Assembly (NCBI GenBank): GCA_965215705.1
Contig: CBDCEE010000003.1
Coordinates: 744,001 to 808,000, forward strand
DNA length: 64,000 nucleotides
DNA from: JAAXPZ01 sp965215705
Lineage (GTDB): Bacteria; Campylobacterota; Campylobacteria; Campylobacterales; Sulfurovaceae
Direction: 5' to 3'
The notes under the pieces were generated by a model that was not told the DNA's origin, did no database searches, and saw only the letters and a list, made by a program, of their open reading frames with translations. Positions 60,570 through 64,000 of the stretch are shown here, piece after piece. Made by a program: the position numbers and the translations under genes. Each line of letters opens with the position of its first letter. The stretch's first letter is position 1.

Positions 60570-61450
60570 GATGCATCTCCCGTTTTCTTCATCCCGAAGT
60601 AGGCATAGATAAAGGTAAAGAGCAGCAGGATAGAAAGCATAATGATCGATACCGCTGCCGCCAAGCCAATCTCACCATACTGAAATGCCAGCTTGTAGAG
60701 ATAGGTAGGTAGAATATCTGTACTGTTAGAGGGACCTCCTTCGGTCAGGATCCAGATGATCGGGAAGGAGTTAAACACATAGATCACATTAAGCACCACG
60801 GCGATATTGATAAAGGGTCGTAGCAATGGCAGGGTCAGGGTACGAAGCTGCTGCATATAAGAGCTGCCATCGATATGAGCAGCCTCATAGATATCAGAAG
60901 GGATCGAAGTCAGTCCCCCCATAAAGATCGATATCGTAAAGGGGATCGAGACCAGTATCCCGATGAGGATCTGCATGGGAAAGGCAGTGCTGGCATCTGC
61001 AAGCCAACCGATATTTTCATCGATCAGGCCAATGCTGATGAGAAAATGGTTGAGCATCCCGTAGTCGGGATTGAGCATCCATTTCCAGATCACCGCTGTC
61101 ATCGCAAGCGAGATCGCCCACGGCAGCATAATGATCGTACGGGCAATGCCCTTGCCATAAAAATCCTCATTGAGTATGAGGGCGATAGGTATGGAGATCA
61201 ATACCGTACCCACCACCACAAAAAATGTCCAGTAGAATGTCCTTAAAAGTACTTCAAAAAAAAGCGCGTCATCAAAGACATCCTGATAGTTCAAGGTACC
61301 GATAAACCCATTCAGTTGACCAAAGGTTCCCACATCATACAGGGAAAGTCTGATCAGATCCACAATAGGATAGGAGATGATCAGCACAGCCAGTATAAAA
61401 CTGGGTGCGATGAATATCAGTGGTTTAAGCGATCTTGAACCCATGGTCAT
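60566..61450 (-). CDS. CUT1-type ABC transporter permease (MalF/UgpA-like)
   Basis: A 294-residue six-helix permease with the EAA loop IYEAAHIDGSSYMQQLRTLT followed by LPLLRPFINIAVVLNVIYVF and ILTEGGPSNSTDILPTYLYK, the last a strong MalF/UgpA mark. It starts 6 bases after the stop of the binding-protein gene and overlaps the MalG-like gene (ATGA type, 4 bases). Confidence 0.9.
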   Translation of the reverse strand: MTMGSRSLKPLIFIAPSFILAVLIISYPIVDLIRLSLYDVGTFGQLNGFIGTLNYQDVFDDALFFEVLLRTFYWTFFVVVGTVLISIPIALILNEDFYGKGIARTIIMLPWAISLAMTAVIWKWMLNPDYGMLNHFLISIGLIDENIGWLADASTAFPMQILIGILVSIPFTISIFMGGLTSIPSDIYEAAHIDGSSYMQQLRTLTLPLLRPFINIAVVLNVIYVFNSFPIIWILTEGGPSNSTDILPTYLYKLAFQYGEIGLAAAVSIIMLSILLLFTFIYAYFGMKKTGDAS

Positions 61451-61456
61451 GCTTCT

Positions 61457-62683
61457 CTATCTAGCTGCTCGGTTGATCTTCTTGTGTGCACTTGCCAATG
61501 CCTCTTTAGGAGATTTTTTACCCGCATAGAGTGCTTGGAGTTCATTTTTGAGAATATCAATAATCTTGGTTGATTTTTTATGAATGAACGCAAACTTTGC
61601 ATTGGGCACTGCGGAGATCATCGCCTGTAGATGCGGCTTGTCAAAGGCTTTCTCTTTGCCTGCTGCAGTGGTGACTGGCAGTAGGTTAGCATTGGCAATC
61701 CAGTCTGCTTGATACTTAGGCTTAAAGGTATACTTGAGGAACTTGACCGCTGCCTCTTTGGCTTTGGAGTTCTTGGAAAGATGCACTGCATCAATCACAC
61801 CCAGTGTGATACCTTTTTTATCTGCACTCATACCCGGCACATCCGTCTGAATAAAGTCTACTTTGTGTCCTTCACTCTTGATCTGCTCAGCTAAAACACC
61901 ATGCGTGATCATCATTGCAAGTTTCCCCTGCTTAAAGAGTTCTTGAAGATCCTCTCTATTATACGAAGCGACATTTTTCTGACTGTAGCCTTTCTTGATC
62001 AGATTAGCATAATAGGTTGCTGCTTTAAGTGCTGCTTCTGAATCGAGAGCTGACTTGGTACCATCCACTGTTTTATCCAGGATACTGCCACCAAAGTTCC
62101 AGAGTACATAGTAAAAATACTTCTCCATCTCCACCTCTTTGCCCTGGATACCAAAGCCTGCTGCATCTGTCTTTTCAGAGACCAGTTTGGCTGTCTCTTC
62201 CAGTTCTGCCCAAGTTTTAGGTACTTTGGCACCTGCTTTTTTGAGTAGATCCATATTGACATAAAGATTTCTGGCACTGGTCACACTAGGCAGTGCATAG
62301 AGCTTGCCATTAACCTTAGCTGCTTCGAGTAAAGAAGCAGGGAACTCAGCCATAAAATCAGCTCCAAGATGTGCCTCCAATGGCTCCAGCTTATCTGCTG
62401 CTACATAGGTAGGTACCCATGCTCTGGTACTATAGATCAGATCGGCATTGCCTCCTGAAAAGAAATCTGTCTGTAGCTTCTGCTGCCATGAAGACCATGA
62501 ACCTACCTCTATCTTGATCTTAATATCCGGATTCTCTTTCTCAAAATCTGCGGCTATTCTCTCAAAACCAGGTTTTGTCCCATCACTATATGAAGGGATC
62601 GATACTCTGACTGTCGTCTGAGCTTGTACCATCGCGGTCATGATTGCTGCGGTACCCAGTACCTTTAGTAGTCTGTTTTTCAT
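61457..62683 (-). CDS. Sugar-type (family 1) ABC binding protein
   Basis: A 408-residue periplasmic binding protein. The signal peptide MKNRLLKVLGTAAIMTAMVQ precedes TTVRVSIPSYSDGTKPGFER. Further marks: FEKENPDIKIKIEVGSWSSW, GGNADLIYSTRAWVPTYVAA, KLYALPSVTSARNLYVNMDL and KQGKLAMMITHGVLAEQIK. This is the MalE/UgpB type (cluster D). The ligand is probably a sugar, sugar acid or derivative that the enzymes of the operon then process. AAAGGAGAAAC precedes the ATG. Confidence 0.9.
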   Translation of the reverse strand: MKNRLLKVLGTAAIMTAMVQAQTTVRVSIPSYSDGTKPGFERIAADFEKENPDIKIKIEVGSWSSWQQKLQTDFFSGGNADLIYSTRAWVPTYVAADKLEPLEAHLGADFMAEFPASLLEAAKVNGKLYALPSVTSARNLYVNMDLLKKAGAKVPKTWAELEETAKLVSEKTDAAGFGIQGKEVEMEKYFYYVLWNFGGSILDKTVDGTKSALDSEAALKAATYYANLIKKGYSQKNVASYNREDLQELFKQGKLAMMITHGVLAEQIKSEGHKVDFIQTDVPGMSADKKGITLGVIDAVHLSKNSKAKEAAVKFLKYTFKPKYQADWIANANLLPVTTAAGKEKAFDKPHLQAMISAVPNAKFAFIHKKSTKIIDILKNELQALYAGKKSPKEALASAHKKINRAAR

Positions 62684-62693
62684 TGTTTCTCCT

Positions 62694-63839
62694 TTAGTTT
62701 ACAATAAATTCATTGGTTTGAAAGGAGGCGATTGCCTCCTCATCCAGCGCTATACCCAAGCCTAACCCTTCTGGAAGATAAGCATAGGGAGGTTCTATCT
62801 TTAATGGCTCTTTTAAGAGATCGTGACTCCTGATAAGTCTACCAAAAATATCACTAGGCCAGATACAGTTCTGCGTTGCCGACACCTGATGAATATACAT
62901 CGCCTCAAGTATACCCAAATCTATCTCAGAACCATGCCAAAAGTACATATTTGCGGCATTTGCTATCAAGTCCTGTTGCTGAAATTTGGCAAGTCCTGCA
63001 TTAAAATTGAATCCATCTGCTGCCCTATGATTGAGTATATTGATCACATCATGTACCCGCTGTCCCTGATAGATATAGGGCAGCGAAACATGCCTGACGA
63101 TCCGAATATCTGTAAATTCACGCAAGGCCTGATAATCCTGTATCATCCAGAGAGGCATCGGATCTTCCAGACAAAAGACATTGCCTACCTTCTCCAATCC
63201 TCTGACTCTCTTTTTCACCTCACCCAGGTTTTCCCATCTTTGGTTGGGATCGAAGATCACAGTAAGTCCGGGTGCATGTTTTTTGATCTCTTCACAATAG
63301 GCGACCACATCATCTTCAAGATCTGATTTAAACTTGATACTGTCATAACCCATGGCTTCAAAGTTTTTTGCAACTGCACCTACCTCCCCTATCTCACGGT
63401 GGGAAGACCAGGCACCTACCTTGACTCTCTCCTGAAGCGGACCACCAAGTAGATCTACTACACGTAGTCCATGCACTTTGGCATAAGCATCCCAAATGGC
63501 ACACTCAAATCCATCATACTCACGGTAAAGTCCTATAGGAAGCTTTCTCAAGGAGAGATCCTTGATATCTACACCGATCAGAGAACGGGCGATCCCCTCT
63601 ACTAGCGTTGTATTGTGATCTCGATAGAATTCGCCTAACCCCACGATACCGTTTTCCAACTCCATTCTGACGATCAGTTTAGGCAATGCATCAAATTGGG
63701 TACTCCAACCATCACTTGCTTTTTTAATGACAGGAAGCATATGGAGCGGCTTATCGATACTTTTACTAGAGATCATCCCCTCTTTAGCAGGAACGATCAC
63801 CTCTGTAAAATGAAAAGATTTAATGATTGTTTTGCCCAT
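62694..63839 (-). CDS. Enolase-superfamily (mandelate racemase/muconate lactonizing-like) enzyme
   Basis: A 381-residue enzyme, first of the leftward operon. The capping domain is N-terminal; the barrel has SIKFKSDLED (KxK catalytic strand), VIFDPNQRWENLGEVKKRVR (first metal Asp) and VFCLEDPMPLWMIQDYQALR (second metal Glu). Where most members have the third acidic ligand (usually in a VGE/DES phrase) this has IRIVRHVSLPY, and the following strand has GFNFNAG in place of a PDxxx phrase. FWHGSEIDLGI holds a likely catalytic His. It probably dehydrates or epimerises an acid sugar. The odd third ligand makes the reaction uncertain. Confidence 0.8.
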   Translation of the reverse strand: MGKTIIKSFHFTEVIVPAKEGMISSKSIDKPLHMLPVIKKASDGWSTQFDALPKLIVRMELENGIVGLGEFYRDHNTTLVEGIARSLIGVDIKDLSLRKLPIGLYREYDGFECAIWDAYAKVHGLRVVDLLGGPLQERVKVGAWSSHREIGEVGAVAKNFEAMGYDSIKFKSDLEDDVVAYCEEIKKHAPGLTVIFDPNQRWENLGEVKKRVRGLEKVGNVFCLEDPMPLWMIQDYQALREFTDIRIVRHVSLPYIYQGQRVHDVINILNHRAADGFNFNAGLAKFQQQDLIANAANMYFWHGSEIDLGILEAMYIHQVSATQNCIWPSDIFGRLIRSHDLLKEPLKIEPPYAYLPEGLGLGIALDEEAIASFQTNEFIVN

Positions 63840-63877
63840 CTCACTCCTTTTAGTAACTTTCTAACATGTATTATGGC

Positions 63878-63916
63878 ATTTTTGTAGCATTTTTACAATT
63901 TTGTAGCATTTTTTAT
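63878..63916. promoter_or_regulatory. Two direct repeats upstream of the leftward operon
   Basis: The sequence TTTTGTAGCATTTTT occurs twice, with its G at 63884 and 63903, a 19-base period. It lies 39-77 bases upstream of the first operon gene and between it and a gene starting rightward at 63996. Such tandem sites fit a regulator-binding region. An AT-rich TACAAT at 63959-63964 could be a -10 box for the rightward gene. Confidence 0.4.
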
Positions 63917-63995
63917 CTAAATATTTTTCATTTTGTTTCATAATGATACTTTTTATAGTACAATATGAATATATTTAATCAAATAAGGGATTAAA

Positions 63996-64000
63996 ATGAA
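63996..64000 (+). CDS. Start of a divergent gene, cut by the window end
   Basis: An ATG at 63996 follows AAGGGATTAAA, a fair ribosome site. Only five bases of the gene are in the window. By position, divergent from the ABC/enolase operon, a transcription regulator would be usual, but nothing in the sequence shows it. Confidence 0.3.

Noticed and set aside
1..64000. CRISPR arrays, rRNA, tRNA, prophage or a replication origin
   Set aside because: No spaced repeats of 25-40 bases, no tRNA cloverleaf with a TTCRANYC arm, no phage structural genes and no DnaA-box cluster were noticed by eye. A computed search could still find a tRNA I missed.

Overview
This window looks like accessory and metabolic chromosome of a Campylobacterota (Epsilonproteobacteria) bacterium, perhaps Sulfurovum- or Sulfurimonas-like. 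That is inferred from protein style, tightly overlapping gene strings, moderate GC, small c-type cytochromes and AAGGA/AGGAGG ribosome sites. No rRNA, tRNA or CRISPR array was seen.

Layout. (1) 1-6465: the 3' part of an operon for a membrane complex related to complex I and group 4 hydrogenases: two antiporter-like subunits, NuoH-, NuoB-, NuoC-, NuoD- and NuoI-like proteins and an MrpE-like protein. The large subunit has CxxE at both places where a [NiFe] hydrogenase has CxxC, so it is neither a normal hydrogenase nor a normal complex I. (2) 6.5-12.5 kb: small envelope and housekeeping genes, an outer-membrane protein gene split by an IS30 element, a Crp/Fnr regulator and a PhnA-like protein. 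(3) 12.6-19.4 kb: glycerol-3-phosphate/flavoprotein cluster (glpD, Na/Pi symporter, two flavoproteins, TauE-type exporter). (4) 19.5-23.3 kb: a candidate cyclic-di-GMP (GEMM-I-like) riboswitch in front of a 26-codon membrane peptide gene, two toxin-antitoxin pairs, a secreted protein and a second identical IS30. (5) 25.2-28.0 kb: TPP riboswitch, thiB and thiP. (6) 28.0-35.2 kb: AT-rich inserted block with a ribose-type ABC transporter and a truncated D-apionolactonase-like gene, both cut by an IS21 element, plus a FadR-type regulator. The block ends with a diverged copy of the thiP 3' end. (7) 35.4-43.6 kb: cation antiporter with KefF-like partner, DNA repair, oxidoreductase and hydrolase genes, then thiQ in an operon ending with a sugar/thiamine-kinase-like domain fused to a GNAT domain. 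(8) 43.7-50.4 kb: L,D-transpeptidase, DUF945 protein, pyruvate kinase with a divergent GntR regulator, DUF2314 protein and a lipoprotein. (9) 50.5-63.8 kb: fourteen leftward genes with two complete ABC importers (Pot-type and sugar-type), an enolase-superfamily enzyme, SDR, NTF2-RidA fusion, creatininase-family amidohydrolase, metallophosphoesterase and glycerophosphodiesterase.

Together the genes suggest scavenging of glycerophosphodiesters (GDPD to glycerol-3-phosphate to GlpD to DHAP to pyruvate kinase). Nearly the same palindromic promoter lies in front of both glpD and pyk, which hints at a shared regulon. Thiamine uptake is split over two loci by the inserted DNA. Mobile elements have broken at least three genes and moved in front of a fourth.
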